Notes: generated from the sequence alone by a model not told the origin. A DNA stretch of 64,000 bases from an uncultured Catenibacterium sp. (GCA_900540685.1 UQGS01000001.1:1-64000); one strand, 5' to 3'; counted from the first letter of the stretch, positions 52,528 to 62,300 are shown. Numbers and translations: made by a program.

Positions 52528-53385
52528 TTCTGCGAGATTTTTGATGAATTGGATTCCTACACCACCAATTCCCATATGAGCACCTACCACTGTAGGTAGC
52601 TCTCTCATGGTAACTTGACATGGACCTAATTGTTCTTCAAGATAGTCTCTCACACGCTGACCTTCTTCAGGCACAAGAACATCTTCAATCGCAAACGTAT
52701 AATCTTTCGCATTTGCGCCTCTTTCAATACAACGATCCGCAAGTAGCTTACATGCCTTACGTGTTGTTCTTACTTTACCTAAAGTATCAATCTTACCGCC
52801 TAATTCACTATTTAATTCCATGACTGGCACAAGCTTCAACATATTACCAAGCATTGCGACTGCAGGTGTAATACGACCGCCCTTTTTCAAATGATTCAAG
52901 TTTGGTGTAAAAATAATAGTACCTGAATGCTTAATCATATCTTCAAGCTTCTCTTTAATTTCAGAAACAGTTTTACCTTTCTCTACAAGATAACGTGCTG
53001 CTTCCACAAGCTTCTTTTGAATATATGCTGTACCTTGAGAATCTATCAAAGTAATTGGCATTTCTACTGAACTAGCAGCCACCTGCATTCCATTTAATGT
53101 AGATGATAAACCAGTTGCGATAGGAATTCCAATTAACTCATCACAGCCATCATTCTTCGCTTCTTCCATAGCCTTCATTAAAGAACCAGTCGAAGGCTGA
53201 GATGTAGTATACATATCATCTGTTTCCTTCATCTGATTAAATACATCAAGACTTGTAATATCTAATTGATCTAAATATGTCTGACTATCATGACCAATAC
53301 ATAATGGTGCAACATAAATACCCTCATGTTCACCATTGATATCAATCTGACAGCCACTATCTGCAATAATACCTATTTTACTCAT
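52525..53385 (-). CDS. DegV family fatty-acid-binding protein
   Basis: A 286-residue two-domain protein. The start IGIIADSGCQID, SQPSTGSLMKAMEEA and the fatty-acid site region GIPIATGLSSTLNG are DegV hallmarks, as is GRITPAVAMLGNMLKLVPVM. DegV (FakB-like) proteins carry fatty acids for FakA kinase. No kinase gene is adjacent. Many paralogues are usual per genome. Confidence 0.9.
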   Translation of the reverse strand: MSKIGIIADSGCQIDINGEHEGIYVAPLCIGHDSQTYLDQLDITSLDVFNQMKETDDMYTTSQPSTGSLMKAMEEAKNDGCDELIGIPIATGLSSTLNGMQVAASSVEMPITLIDSQGTAYIQKKLVEAARYLVEKGKTVSEIKEKLEDMIKHSGTIIFTPNLNHLKKGGRITPAVAMLGNMLKLVPVMELNSELGGKIDTLGKVRTTRKACKLLADRCIERGANAKDYTFAIEDVLVPEEGQRVRDYLEEQLGPCQVTMRELPTVVGAHMGIGGVGIQFIKNLAE

Positions 53386-53479
53386 TTCAATACCTCATTA
53401 GTGATAAATCACTACGTACATTATAGTTTATTTCTTTTTATTTTACAACTTTTACGCTATAATACGAACGGGTGAAACT

Positions 53480-54076
53480 ATGAGATCAATCAAAGAAACA
53501 ACGACAAATACAATCATTATTAAGAAATCAGAGTTCATTACTACCCTGATTCCATGTAATGATGAAAATGAAATAAAAGACTTAATAGAACTCTATTCTA
53601 AAGATGATGCAACACATAATTGTGTAGCTTATCGAGTAGGTCCTTTAGAAAAAGCGGATGATGATGGAGAACCATCAGGTACTGCAGGACTTCCTATGTT
53701 GAATGTATTACAGAGACAAAAGATTGATAATGTGATTGCGATTGTGACACGTTATTTTGGTGGCATTAAACTAGGGGCAGGAGGTTTAACTCGTGCTTAT
53801 ACAAATAGTGTTGCAGATGCATTAAAAGAAGCAGAAATAGTCGATAAAGAACTTGTTAAACTATATCGCATTAGTGTTGACTATCACTTCAGCCGTAAGG
53901 TATCTTATTTAATACAATCTAAGAATCTATTATTAATGAATACTGAATATGATGATGAGGTTCACTATGATGTTTATTTAAGAGATACATCTTTCTTAGA
54001 TGAACTCAATGAACTGACTGCATCCAATATGCATTATGAGGTTGTAAAGGAAGATTATATTCCTGTTGAGGTATAA
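53480..54076 (+). CDS. yigZ: YigZ family (IMPACT-like) protein
   Basis: A 198-residue protein with the IMPACT N-terminal motif YRVGPLEKADDDGEPSGTAG, then VTRYFGGIKLGAGGLTRAY. The C-terminal domain has an EF-G-like fold in solved homologues. Role in stress or translation control is suggested for the family but not settled. It ends two bases before mntP. Confidence 0.88.
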   Translation: MRSIKETTTNTIIIKKSEFITTLIPCNDENEIKDLIELYSKDDATHNCVAYRVGPLEKADDDGEPSGTAGLPMLNVLQRQKIDNVIAIVTRYFGGIKLGAGGLTRAYTNSVADALKEAEIVDKELVKLYRISVDYHFSRKVSYLIQSKNLLLMNTEYDDEVHYDVYLRDTSFLDELNELTASNMHYEVVKEDYIPVEV

Positions 54077-54078
54077 AT

Positions 54079-54633
54079 ATGTCTAGTATAGAAATATTAT
54101 TAATCGGTATTGGTTTATCCATGGATGCTTTTGCGGTATCTGTATGTAAAGGATTATCTGTAAAGAATCTCTCTATTAAGAATGTATTATTATGCGGTGT
54201 ATGGTTTGGGGGATTCCAGGCATTGATGCCTTTCATTGGTTATTGTCTAGGTTCCGCATTTAGTAGTTTAGTAGATTCTATTGATCACTGGATTGCGTTT
54301 GTCTTACTCGCATTTATTGGAATCAATATGATTAAAGAATCTTTTGAAGAAGAGAAACAGAATGATGACTTCTCTTGGAAGACTATGTTGATGCTGGCGA
54401 TTGCGACTGCCATTGATGCACTTGCGGTAGGTATTACGTTCTCTTTTGAAGCAATCAATATCTTCATGGCTATTTCTATTATTGGCTTAACTACATTTGT
54501 GATTGCATCTGCTGGTGTTTATATTGGTCATGTGTTCGGGAATAAATATGAACAGAAAGCACAGATCACTGGTGGTATTATTCTTATTCTAATAGGTATT
54601 AAAATTTTAATTGAAGGTTTAGGAATTATTTAG
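54079..54633 (+). CDS. mntP: Manganese efflux pump MntP
   Basis: A 184-residue protein with six transmembrane segments and the two signature motifs SMDAFAVSVCKG and AIDALAVGITF, whose Asp residues are needed for Mn export. In many Firmicutes the gene follows a Mn riboswitch; none is visible here, and the gene is instead coupled to yigZ. A terminator lies just behind it. Confidence 0.92.
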   Translation: MSSIEILLIGIGLSMDAFAVSVCKGLSVKNLSIKNVLLCGVWFGGFQALMPFIGYCLGSAFSSLVDSIDHWIAFVLLAFIGINMIKESFEEEKQNDDFSWKTMLMLAIATAIDALAVGITFSFEAINIFMAISIIGLTTFVIASAGVYIGHVFGNKYEQKAQITGGIILILIGIKILIEGLGII

Positions 54634-54661
54634 GGAATCTACGTGATTCTCTTTTTTATTT
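54634..54661 (+). terminator. Terminator of yigZ-mntP
   Basis: GGAATC pairs with GATTCT around five bases, followed by CTTTTTTATT. Confidence 0.75.
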
Positions 54662-54691
54662 GATTATAATAGTATATAAGAGGTGATTTAA

Positions 54692-55135
54692 ATGAATGAA
54701 TTGTCAAAATTATATCAGTTAGTATTAAACAGAGAATTAGATATTCCTAAAGGTCATATTCTAGATATCAAGAAGATTGATCATAAGCTTCTTGCATTTA
54801 TGCAATGTGTGTATAATACAGGCGAACTAGGACATGTTTATACATTCTGGGATAAAGATACTAAGGTTGATCAAAACGCTCTTTTAGACACTTATATTGA
54901 AGGTATGCGCTTATTAATAAGTATTGCGTATGACTTACAGATTGATGAAATCAAGAATCATGAAGAAATGCCTGAAAAGAACAGTTCTGTTGATCTACTC
55001 TTTAAAGTGAACCAGGATATTCTAGATTTAAGAAATGGTTATAGTCCTATTAAGTTACAGGATGCTTTAGATGATTATTTCCATTTTGGATTTTCTCTAG
55101 GTATCACATTTGATGAAATGTTGGAAGGATTGTAA
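54692..55135 (+). CDS. Dimeric dUTPase-like (all-alpha NTP pyrophosphatase) protein
   Basis: A 147-residue helical protein. The layout, an N-terminal helix, then ELGHVYTFWDKD and a helix LLDTYIEGMRLLISIAYDL, follows dimeric dUTPases of Firmicutes, where FW is followed by a metal-binding helix with E-x2-D. Here the usual acidic pairs are only partly kept, so it may be inactive or have a different substrate. AGAGGTGATT precedes the start. Confidence 0.5.
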   Translation: MNELSKLYQLVLNRELDIPKGHILDIKKIDHKLLAFMQCVYNTGELGHVYTFWDKDTKVDQNALLDTYIEGMRLLISIAYDLQIDEIKNHEEMPEKNSSVDLLFKVNQDILDLRNGYSPIKLQDALDDYFHFGFSLGITFDEMLEGL

Positions 55136-55216
55136 AAAAACATAATAAATACATAGAGAATACATACGAATTACACAACTTACCTGTATAGTATAGGCAT
55201 GAAAGAGGTGATTCTT

Positions 55217-55336
55217 ATGATCTATATTATTCTAACTATTATTGCAGTATTATTAGTAGCACTCATCATGGGAGTTACAAGTAAGTATACAAATAAAAAA
55301 ATCCATGATATCAATCATGAACTGAATATACATTGA
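55217..55336 (+). CDS. Small single-pass membrane peptide (39 residues)
   Basis: A short frame with a clear site GAAAGAGGTG, seven bases before ATG. It encodes MIYIILTIIAVLLVALIMG, a transmembrane helix, then a polar tail rich in Lys, Asn and His. It lies 80 bases after the dUTPase-like gene. Such peptides are frequent in Firmicutes, but this one has no known family. Confidence 0.6.
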   Translation: MIYIILTIIAVLLVALIMGVTSKYTNKKIHDINHELNIH

Positions 55337-55351
55337 GACTCCCCCATGAAC

Positions 55352-55388
55352 GAAAAGAAGGCAGCTATTGTGGCTGTCTTCTTTTCAT
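55352..55388. terminator. Bidirectional terminator containing the FUSC gene stop
   Basis: GAAAAGAAGGCAGC pairs with GCTGTCTTCTTTTC (one G-T pair). It serves both the small peptide gene and the FUSC gene from the other side. Confidence 0.8.
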
Positions 55389-56621
55389 TTGGATTCCCTC
55401 GTATTCGCTATGAATACTTTTTACGATGCTATTGAAATCATTGTCCGGTACTATAACATCACATATTGAATCGGATGAACCATAGACAAGACTTTCTTTA
55501 ATACCTAACTTTTCTTTTAATCTTTCCAGCATGTTTTCAGGAGTGGCTTCATAAGACAATATCTTAAGTAAGCACATGCCTTCAAAATAATCTTCTTCTA
55601 CAAAATATCTCAATTGTTTATGTAATCCTAAGTCTATCAAATCATCTATGATATCGTAGATGATCTCTTTTGTGTTTAATACACTTATGTAAAGGGGTTG
55701 ATAGGAGTGTGTAGGCATACCAAAGATGTAATTACGATAAGGGGATTGACGCATCATATCATAATAGTCCATTTGTTCGGACTGGTCGAAACTATTATAA
55801 TATGTGAGTAATACATCGTCTTTAAGAACGTGATAGAAGTAATTAAGATGTTTATCATCTAATAATTGAGTGATCTTAGTACCTAAGTTTTGCGGTAATG
55901 AATAGGTACAGAGTAATTCATTTTTTGGTACGTCATACAATATTGCGCCATCTAATGCGATGACCGGGAGATGTAACTTAAGATGTTCAATTTCTGCCTG
56001 CATGGATGCAGGTGTTCTTTTTGTGATGATAGTAAACAAGGCACCATCATCTACTAGCTTATTCAATTGTGTCTTATTGAAGTCATTTAACTGCTGGTGG
56101 GCTGTTTGTTCCATATCATCTAGTTCAGCTACAAAGAGAACATCATTTCTTCTTTTAACTGGCAAGTGTAATGTACAAACAAGATAACCAACCCCTACAC
56201 CAATACATGTATCTAAGACACGATAGAATAAAAATGCATAAGGTGAAATACCTGCATGGGGAATCACTGCAACACTTAAATATGCAACGCATGCCATAAA
56301 GGCCATATGCTGTACTTTGAATAAGACTGTTAAGTAAATAGTCAACATGATAAATAATGCATTGAGTAGATCCCATGCGAGATCAATATGGATGAAAGGC
56401 TGTAAGAACATGACAATAGCTCCTGTAATAGCTCCTATAAGTGTGCCGAGGGCTCTTACAAGTGCCTGGTTCTTTTCATTCTCTTTATCTGGCTGAATAC
56501 AGATAATTGTGGTTATAAGGACATAGAAAGGTGATCTCTGTACACCAAAGAGAGTGAATAATACCATGATGATGAAAACGGCAATACTTGTTTTAATAAT
56601 TCTTAATCCAATTCTAGGCAT
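55365..56621 (-). CDS. FUSC/aromatic acid exporter with C-terminal pseudo-HAD domain
   Basis: The N-terminal 150 residues are an ArAE_1/FUSC membrane domain with six segments. The remaining 260 residues follow the Cof-type HAD fold: FTIITKRTPASMQAEI, then LPVIALDGAILYD, a cap domain, and LVYGSSDSICDVIVPDND at the end. The first HAD motif, normally D-x-D, reads V-A-E-L-D-D, so the nucleophile seems replaced by Glu and the domain is probably a non-catalytic sensor. It begins right after a DUF4866-like gene. Confidence 0.78.
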   Translation of the reverse strand: MPRIGLRIIKTSIAVFIIMVLFTLFGVQRSPFYVLITTIICIQPDKENEKNQALVRALGTLIGAITGAIVMFLQPFIHIDLAWDLLNALFIMLTIYLTVLFKVQHMAFMACVAYLSVAVIPHAGISPYAFLFYRVLDTCIGVGVGYLVCTLHLPVKRRNDVLFVAELDDMEQTAHQQLNDFNKTQLNKLVDDGALFTIITKRTPASMQAEIEHLKLHLPVIALDGAILYDVPKNELLCTYSLPQNLGTKITQLLDDKHLNYFYHVLKDDVLLTYYNSFDQSEQMDYYDMMRQSPYRNYIFGMPTHSYQPLYISVLNTKEIIYDIIDDLIDLGLHKQLRYFVEEDYFEGMCLLKILSYEATPENMLERLKEKLGIKESLVYGSSDSICDVIVPDNDFNSIVKSIHSEYEGIQMKRRQPQ

Positions 56622-56623
56622 AA

Positions 56624-57415
56624 TTACAACTCCAAACTATCATTGCCGGCTTCAGCCATCATTTTTTCTCTACAAGATAATACTAATCCATCAATGATTT
56701 CCATATGTTCAACCATTTGTCTTCTAAACAGATGAGTAGGAAGTAAAATCGCGATTTCATCATAGTCTTTATCATTCTTCTCTCCTGTCTCTTGTCCATA
56801 ATAGACACGAGCTAGAGGGGCTTCTTTTTGAATACTGAAGAATGTATCCCAGATGATTGCATAAACCTGCGCAGCTGTCAGATGAAGCTTCTTTGTATCA
56901 GGAAGTGCATATAATAACAGAATGCCTCTGACTGCATCTGTCTTTCTTTGATCCACTGAACCGTCACTCTTATAATAACGTTCTATATCATAGCCATCAG
57001 CCAAATAAACAAGGGAACGGGGAACAGGCTGATGATGTGAGAGGATATCTTTAAAACGTCTCATCGTATGGTGTGAGACATCCTTCCCCTCTAACAGGTC
57101 TCCATAAGGTGATGTCAATAGTACTGGATTTTCTCCTGCTTTACCATGAAATGTTTGAGGAATCAAATAAGCATCACGTAATAAATCAAACATAGATTTA
57201 CCACATATAGCCAGTAACAATGCACTAATATCCTGATTAGAATAACTGTCTAGAACGATTTTTGAAAAGGTCTCATTGTTTAATTCTTCTGATCCTTGAA
57301 AATCTTCTAGGCTTGAATTGAATGTTTCTCTTAGTCTTGCACAAGCTTCTTTACTTGAGAGTATTTTGTGAAATATGTTCTCTACTTCTTGAACACGTGG
57401 AAATAATGGTTTCAT
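56624..57415 (-). CDS. DUF4866-like protein, unknown function
   Basis: ATG 57415 follows GGAGGTTAGAACT. The 263-residue protein has AICGKSMFDLLRDAYLIP, HGKAGENPVLLTSPYGD and RGILLLYALPDTKKLHLTAAQ, which I recognise as typical of DUF4866 proteins of Firmicutes. No enzyme activity is known. It ends two bases before the FUSC gene. Confidence 0.6.
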   Translation of the reverse strand: MKPLFPRVQEVENIFHKILSSKEACARLRETFNSSLEDFQGSEELNNETFSKIVLDSYSNQDISALLLAICGKSMFDLLRDAYLIPQTFHGKAGENPVLLTSPYGDLLEGKDVSHHTMRRFKDILSHHQPVPRSLVYLADGYDIERYYKSDGSVDQRKTDAVRGILLLYALPDTKKLHLTAAQVYAIIWDTFFSIQKEAPLARVYYGQETGEKNDKDYDEIAILLPTHLFRRQMVEHMEIIDGLVLSCREKMMAEAGNDSLEL

Positions 57416-57506
57416 AGTTCTAACCTCCATCCACTTGTGATTATAGACTTTCTATATCATATGTAAAATGTATCTTTGAGATATTGATAATATGTTTATT
57501 ACATAA

Positions 57507-57537
57507 CAAAAAAAGTGATCCGTAATGAATCACTTGT
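57507..57537 (-). terminator. Terminator of the corrinoid/methionine operon
   Basis: AGTGAT pairs with ATCACT, and seven T follow on the minus strand. It overlaps the last codons of the S-component gene and closes the operon. Confidence 0.75.
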
Positions 57538-58075
57538 AATAGTCTTTTGTATATTGAGACATTTCCTGTTTAAATAAACGCATAAGTATAGGTGCACAAA
57601 GTAAGTAAAAGACAAAATTACCTGCTGCATGGAATGTATCAAATAAGAGTCCTTGTGCATAATAGATACCAAACCAGACAGGACCACCAATGATCAATTG
57701 TTCAAGGGAGACGACAAATCCAAAGACATAACCCATTAAAAAGGCATATATAGCCATTAAGAATAAGGGTGGTTCTTTGTTGATTTTCTTATAGAAGTCA
57801 CTGATACATTGAGTGAGTAAACAGATGACAACCCATGAAAGAATCTGGAAGATTGTCCATGTCCCCATACCTAAGATCATATTGGATGCAACAGTAGTGA
57901 CTACTGTCAGTTTAATCCCAAATGAGAGTCCAAATAAGAGTACAGATATAATAATGATAGATGTAACAGGTTTAAAGTTAGGGAGTGCCTGTAAGGCTAC
58001 TCTAGAGGCAATATTAACTGCTGCAAGAATACCTATGAGACATATTTCTCTTGTCTTATTGTTCAGCGTTGACAT
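57530..58075 (-). CDS. ECF transporter S component, probably for cobalamin
   Basis: A 181-residue membrane protein with six hydrophobic segments. The N-terminal IGILAAVNIASRVALQALPN carries the A-x3-A-x3-R-like helix used by ECF S components to bind the EcfT coupling protein. Overlap with the DUF4430 gene and position in a B12-dependent operon make a CbrT-like cobalamin specificity likely. No EcfA or EcfT gene is in the window. Confidence 0.78.
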   Translation of the reverse strand: MSTLNNKTREICLIGILAAVNIASRVALQALPNFKPVTSIIIISVLLFGLSFGIKLTVVTTVASNMILGMGTWTIFQILSWVVICLLTQCISDFYKKINKEPPLFLMAIYAFLMGYVFGFVVSLEQLIIGGPVWFGIYYAQGLLFDTFHAAGNFVFYLLCAPILMRLFKQEMSQYTKDYYK

Positions 58076-58820
58076 AATACCAGATGACTTGATCTCCTGC
58101 TTTTAACTTATAAGCTCCTGCCCCAATATTAGGTGGTGTGCCATTGACCTTATACATCCATCCAGAACTTGGGCCATGATCAAATTCCTTTAATCCATCT
58201 ATTCCTGATACATAAACAGTAGAACCAAACCCTTTTGTAGAGATACTCTTACCATTCTGTTTTGCAAGTTCTCTTAAGACACTATAAGCTGTAGAAGAAC
58301 TATTTACTTCTATATTCCCCTGCATCATAGTTGTATTGATCCCAATAACCTGCACTGAAACAGTCTGTTTAACAGGTGTATCCTGCTTAGGTGTTTCTAC
58401 CTGTTGAGGAGCAGAGGTTTCTTGTTTATTAGAAGAATTGTTTGTTTCTGTCTTCTTTGTCTCTTGTTTAGTAGAAGAAGATTTTGTTTCTGTCTTCTTT
58501 GTTTCCTGCTTCTTAGTCTCTTGTTTAGTAGTAGACTTTGTCTCTGTCTTTTTTGTATCTTGTTTCTTGGTCTCTTGTTTACTAGAAGAATCAGATGATT
58601 TTGTATCAGTCTTCTTTGATTCTTCTTTTGACTCTATTTGTGTTGTCTCTACTGTTTTAGATATCTCTTTCTTCTTTGTGCTATTCTTTATTTCTTTACT
58701 AATAGTAGCTTGAGGCTCAAATTGTCCCGTTACGCCACGATAAGCTGTAAAGCCAAATATAAAGACAAAAGCGATTGCGACAAAGGCAATCGCTAATTGT
58801 TTAGTTGTGAATTTCTTCAT
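58056..58820 (-). CDS. Membrane-tethered DUF4430 (transcobalamin beta-domain-like) protein
   Basis: The protein has a single N-terminal transmembrane anchor, a long repetitive linker of Lys/Thr/Glu/Gln/Ser (residues about 40-150), and a C-terminal domain of about 100 residues with LKEFDHGPSSGWMYKVNG, followed by GAGAYKLKAGDQVIWYY. This is the DUF4430 pattern, the fold of the C-terminal beta domain of transcobalamin and intrinsic factor. It overlaps its upstream gene by one base and the S component gene by 20 bases. Confidence 0.85.
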   Translation of the reverse strand: MKKFTTKQLAIAFVAIAFVFIFGFTAYRGVTGQFEPQATISKEIKNSTKKKEISKTVETTQIESKEESKKTDTKSSDSSSKQETKKQDTKKTETKSTTKQETKKQETKKTETKSSSTKQETKKTETNNSSNKQETSAPQQVETPKQDTPVKQTVSVQVIGINTTMMQGNIEVNSSSTAYSVLRELAKQNGKSISTKGFGSTVYVSGIDGLKEFDHGPSSGWMYKVNGTPPNIGAGAYKLKAGDQVIWYYVNAEQ

Positions 58821-59926
58821 TATTTCTTTTTACTTTTAATAACTAATACGATCACACCAACAGCTGCGATAGCTGCGACTACATATGCCATCGCATTTGT
58901 GTTATCACCTGTATTGACTACTTTTACTGTTTCTTTCTTTGGTTCAGTAGTAGTTGTAGTTGTTTCTGGCTTTACAGCTGGTGTAGTTGTGTTAGGTGTA
59001 GTAGGTGTTTCTGGTTCAGTCACTACTGGTGTAGTAGTCTTTGTATAATCTCTTCTAGCCATTAATACAAAGCTTCCGTTATTAATAACGCCAAGGGCTC
59101 TAGCCCCTTCTACTGATGCATAAGCGTTAGGTTCTAACTGGAATGAACTGTAATTTAAGGCATTGAATGTACCATCTTCATTCTGATAAGAAAGTAAATA
59201 GTTATATGCATTTGTATCTAATGTATAACCTGCAGTAGATAATCCTTCTAATACACAAGACTGAGTATCTGCATTTCCACCCCATCCGATATCATAAGAA
59301 CCATCAGTCGCATTTAATTTAGACTGTACAAAAGTATATGCTTTTGAGATAGCTGCTTCATAAGTAGAACGTCCTGCAACACTTAATGCTTCCATAGCCC
59401 ATCCAGTTGTATCTAAATCGGCATTCTGTCCCTTATATTCATACCAGTAAGCACCATTATCCATAGCCATAGTAGATAACTTATCTGCAACAGTTTTTAC
59501 CTTAGGTGAGTTAACTGTTTCTAAAGCCATTAATGTCCAAATAGTAGCCCCACATCCACCATTTGTATCATTTGTAAGAGTACCATCTTCCTGTACTCTA
59601 TTTTCTAGGATTTCAACTAAATTAGTCTTATTGAAATCTTTTGGATTTTCACCTAATAAAGAGATGGCGATAATTGACTTTGCGAGATCACCATAACTTG
59701 CAGTTGTATAATCTGTTTCCTTGAAGTTGTTTAATAAAGCATCAGCCTTATAATCAGCTTCCATACCTGTTGCTTCATACGCAATAACGGCATCAGGACT
59801 ATCTAAAGTAATAGTCTTTAAATAATTCTGTGATTTAAGAAATGCATCATCACTCGCAAAAGCTGCTGAGAATGATAACGCAAAAGTTAATGCGATAGAA
59901 GTTAATACTGTAAATAATCTTTTCAT
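58820..59926 (-). CDS. Cell-surface corrinoid-binding protein, transcobalamin alpha-domain-like
   Basis: ATG 59926 follows GGAGGAGAATAG, which lies inside metH; it starts one base after the metH stop. A signal peptide precedes repeated helical pairs of the alpha6-alpha6 barrel type (DTTGWAMEALSVAGR, DTQSCVLEGLSTAGY, NAYASVEGARALG), as in prenyltransferase/transcobalamin folds. A Thr/Pro linker leads to a tail with VVNTGDNTN, a hydrophobic stretch and KSKKK, resembling a cell-wall sorting signal. It probably captures corrinoids together with the next gene product. Confidence 0.8.
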   Translation of the reverse strand: MKRLFTVLTSIALTFALSFSAAFASDDAFLKSQNYLKTITLDSPDAVIAYEATGMEADYKADALLNNFKETDYTTASYGDLAKSIIAISLLGENPKDFNKTNLVEILENRVQEDGTLTNDTNGGCGATIWTLMALETVNSPKVKTVADKLSTMAMDNGAYWYEYKGQNADLDTTGWAMEALSVAGRSTYEAAISKAYTFVQSKLNATDGSYDIGWGGNADTQSCVLEGLSTAGYTLDTNAYNYLLSYQNEDGTFNALNYSSFQLEPNAYASVEGARALGVINNGSFVLMARRDYTKTTTPVVTEPETPTTPNTTTPAVKPETTTTTTEPKKETVKVVNTGDNTNAMAYVVAAIAAVGVIVLVIKSKKK

Positions 59927-59927
59927 T

Positions 59928-62300
59928 CTATTCTCCTCCAAATACTTTATCCGCAAAACGCACTGTTTCCATTGCGTCTTTCGCATAACAATCTGCACCG
60001 ATACGATCTGCATATTCCTGAGTCATAACGGCTCCACCTACTACAGTTAATGTATCAGGTTTCTTTTCTTTTAATAGTTTAATCGTATCCTCCATGCTGA
60101 CAACTGTTGTCGTCATTAATGCACTAAGTCCTACGAGTTTCACATCTTCCTTAATGGCAGTATCCACAATCAGTTCAGGTGGGACATCTTTACCTAAATC
60201 AATGACATCATAGCCATAGTTTTCTAACATGACCTTCACAATATTCTTTCCAATATCATGAATATCACCTTTAACTGTCGCAATGATGATTTTTCCCTTC
60301 ATTTCTCTTGGTTTACCTGCCATGGATTCCTTAATGACTGCAAAGGCTGCTTTAGCTGCTTCAGCACTCATTAACAGCTGTGGCAGGAAGATTGTACCTT
60401 TTTCAAAGCCTTTACCGACTTCATCAAGAGCTGGAATCAATTCTTCATTGATGATTTCTAGTCCTTCTTTAGTCTCAAGCTGTTTCTTTGTCGCTTTACC
60501 TGCGTTTTCACTCATACCACGCTTGATACTTTCATATAAAGACATATCAACTGCTTCACTCTTCACAGGTGCTGGTGCACTATTTCCATAGGCACTAATA
60601 TATTCTGTAAAGTTTGTATCAAGTCCACTTAAGGCAAGATAAGCACGATATGATTTCATCATTGCTTCTGATGAAGGATTGATGATCGCACAGCTAAGTC
60701 CTGACTGCATCGCCATAGTAAAGAAGTTCGCATTCACAATTGGTCTTTGTGGAAGACCAAAAGAGATATTAGAGACACCTAAAATAGAGTGTCCATGTAA
60801 TTCATCTCTAATAATACGTAATGTTTCTAATGTCGCAATGGCTGAAGTAGGATCTGATGAAATAGTCATAGCCAATCCATCAATCACAATATCCTTTGGT
60901 TCAATACCATATTTACTTGCTTCATTATAGATCTTCTTCGCAATACGAATACGATCTGCCGCATTATCAGGAATACCATCTTCATCTAAGGCAAGTCCTA
61001 CGACGACACCACCATATTTCTTTACTAATGGGAATACAGCATCCATGGATTCCTGTTTACCATTGACTGAGTTGATCATAGCCTTACCGTTATAATGTCT
61101 TAAGGCTGCTTCTAAGGCGATTGGGTCCGATGTATCAATCTGTAATGGCAATGCGATGACAGATTGTAACTTCTTCATTACTTCTACCATCATCTTAGGT
61201 TCATCTATTTCTGGTAAACCTACATTGACATCTAGAATATGTGCTCCTGCATCTTCCTGTTTTAAACCTTCAGATAAGATATAGTTAATATCTCCATCAC
61301 GTAAGGCTTGTTTGAATTTCTTCTTACCAGTTGGGTTAATACGTTCCCCAATAATCACTGGTTTAGGACCTATTTCTACAGCCTGTGAGAAAGAAGTCAC
61401 TACAGAGATATTCTTCTTTACAGGTGGTTCAATAGGTAAATCTTTCACTAAGTTGATTGTCTTAGATAGATATTCTGGTGTTGTTCCACAACATCCTCCT
61501 AATACATGTACATTTAAAGAGGCAATCTCTTTCATCTCTAACGCAAAGTCATCTGCGCTCATATCATAATAAGTATGACCTTCATCATCTGTCTGAGGTA
61601 AGCCGGCATTAGGTGTCACAATAATTGGTGTAGAAGAGACTTTAATCATTCTTTCTACAAAAGGTTTGATTTGTGATGGACCTAATGAACAGTTAATACC
61701 CAATGCATCAATATGTAACCCTTCAAGTAAGGCAACGACTGATTCAGGTGTACCACCTGTCAACATCTTACCTTTTTCATCAAATACAACAGTGGCACAT
61801 ACAGGCAAGTGTGAATGTTCCTTAGCGGCTAGTACTGCAGCTTTTAATTCATAGCTATCCTGCATTGTTTCAATAAGGATCACATCTGCCCCTGCTTTAG
61901 TTCCGTATTCAATGACTTCTGCATAAATATCCACTGCATCATCAAACGATAAATCTCCAAGTGGTTCTAAGAGTTTACCAGTAGGACCTAAATCAAGAGA
62001 AATAAGGGCATCTGTACGTCCTGTAAGTTCTCTTGCCTTCTTTGCATGTTCTACTGCTTTTGTAACTATTTCTTCTAGATTATCAGGATATTTCAATCTG
62101 TTGGCACCAAATGTATTGGTGTTGATGATATCACATCCTGCTTCTAGATAACCTTTATTTAATTCTATAATCTTTTCTGGATGGTTGATATTCCATGTTT
62201 CAGGTAGTTCACCAGCCTGTAAGCCCCAGCTCTGAAGTACTGAACCAGTACCACCATCCCAGAATAACCATTCTTTTGTCAGTCTTTCTTTAAATCCCAT
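59928..62300 (-). CDS. metH: Cobalamin-dependent methionine synthase (without activation domain)
   Basis: A 790-residue protein with three of the four classical MetH modules: the homocysteine domain (WDGGTGSVLQ, zinc Cys in GINCSLGP and VLGGCCGTTP), the methyltetrahydrofolate domain (IGERINPTGKKKFKQ), and the cap and B12-binding domain (GDIHDIGKNIVKVML, with the cobalt-ligating His). The activation domain is absent and is encoded by the gene upstream. Start and stop overlap the neighbours, so expression is coupled. Confidence 0.96.
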   Translation of the reverse strand: MGFKERLTKEWLFWDGGTGSVLQSWGLQAGELPETWNINHPEKIIELNKGYLEAGCDIINTNTFGANRLKYPDNLEEIVTKAVEHAKKARELTGRTDALISLDLGPTGKLLEPLGDLSFDDAVDIYAEVIEYGTKAGADVILIETMQDSYELKAAVLAAKEHSHLPVCATVVFDEKGKMLTGGTPESVVALLEGLHIDALGINCSLGPSQIKPFVERMIKVSSTPIIVTPNAGLPQTDDEGHTYYDMSADDFALEMKEIASLNVHVLGGCCGTTPEYLSKTINLVKDLPIEPPVKKNISVVTSFSQAVEIGPKPVIIGERINPTGKKKFKQALRDGDINYILSEGLKQEDAGAHILDVNVGLPEIDEPKMMVEVMKKLQSVIALPLQIDTSDPIALEAALRHYNGKAMINSVNGKQESMDAVFPLVKKYGGVVVGLALDEDGIPDNAADRIRIAKKIYNEASKYGIEPKDIVIDGLAMTISSDPTSAIATLETLRIIRDELHGHSILGVSNISFGLPQRPIVNANFFTMAMQSGLSCAIINPSSEAMMKSYRAYLALSGLDTNFTEYISAYGNSAPAPVKSEAVDMSLYESIKRGMSENAGKATKKQLETKEGLEIINEELIPALDEVGKGFEKGTIFLPQLLMSAEAAKAAFAVIKESMAGKPREMKGKIIIATVKGDIHDIGKNIVKVMLENYGYDVIDLGKDVPPELIVDTAIKEDVKLVGLSALMTTTVVSMEDTIKLLKEKKPDTLTVVGGAVMTQEYADRIGADCYAKDAMETVRFADKVFGGE

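Noticed and set aside
53386..54078. A yybP-ykoY manganese riboswitch upstream of mntP
   Set aside because: mntP starts two bases after yigZ, and the gap before yigZ is too short and lacks the conserved loops.
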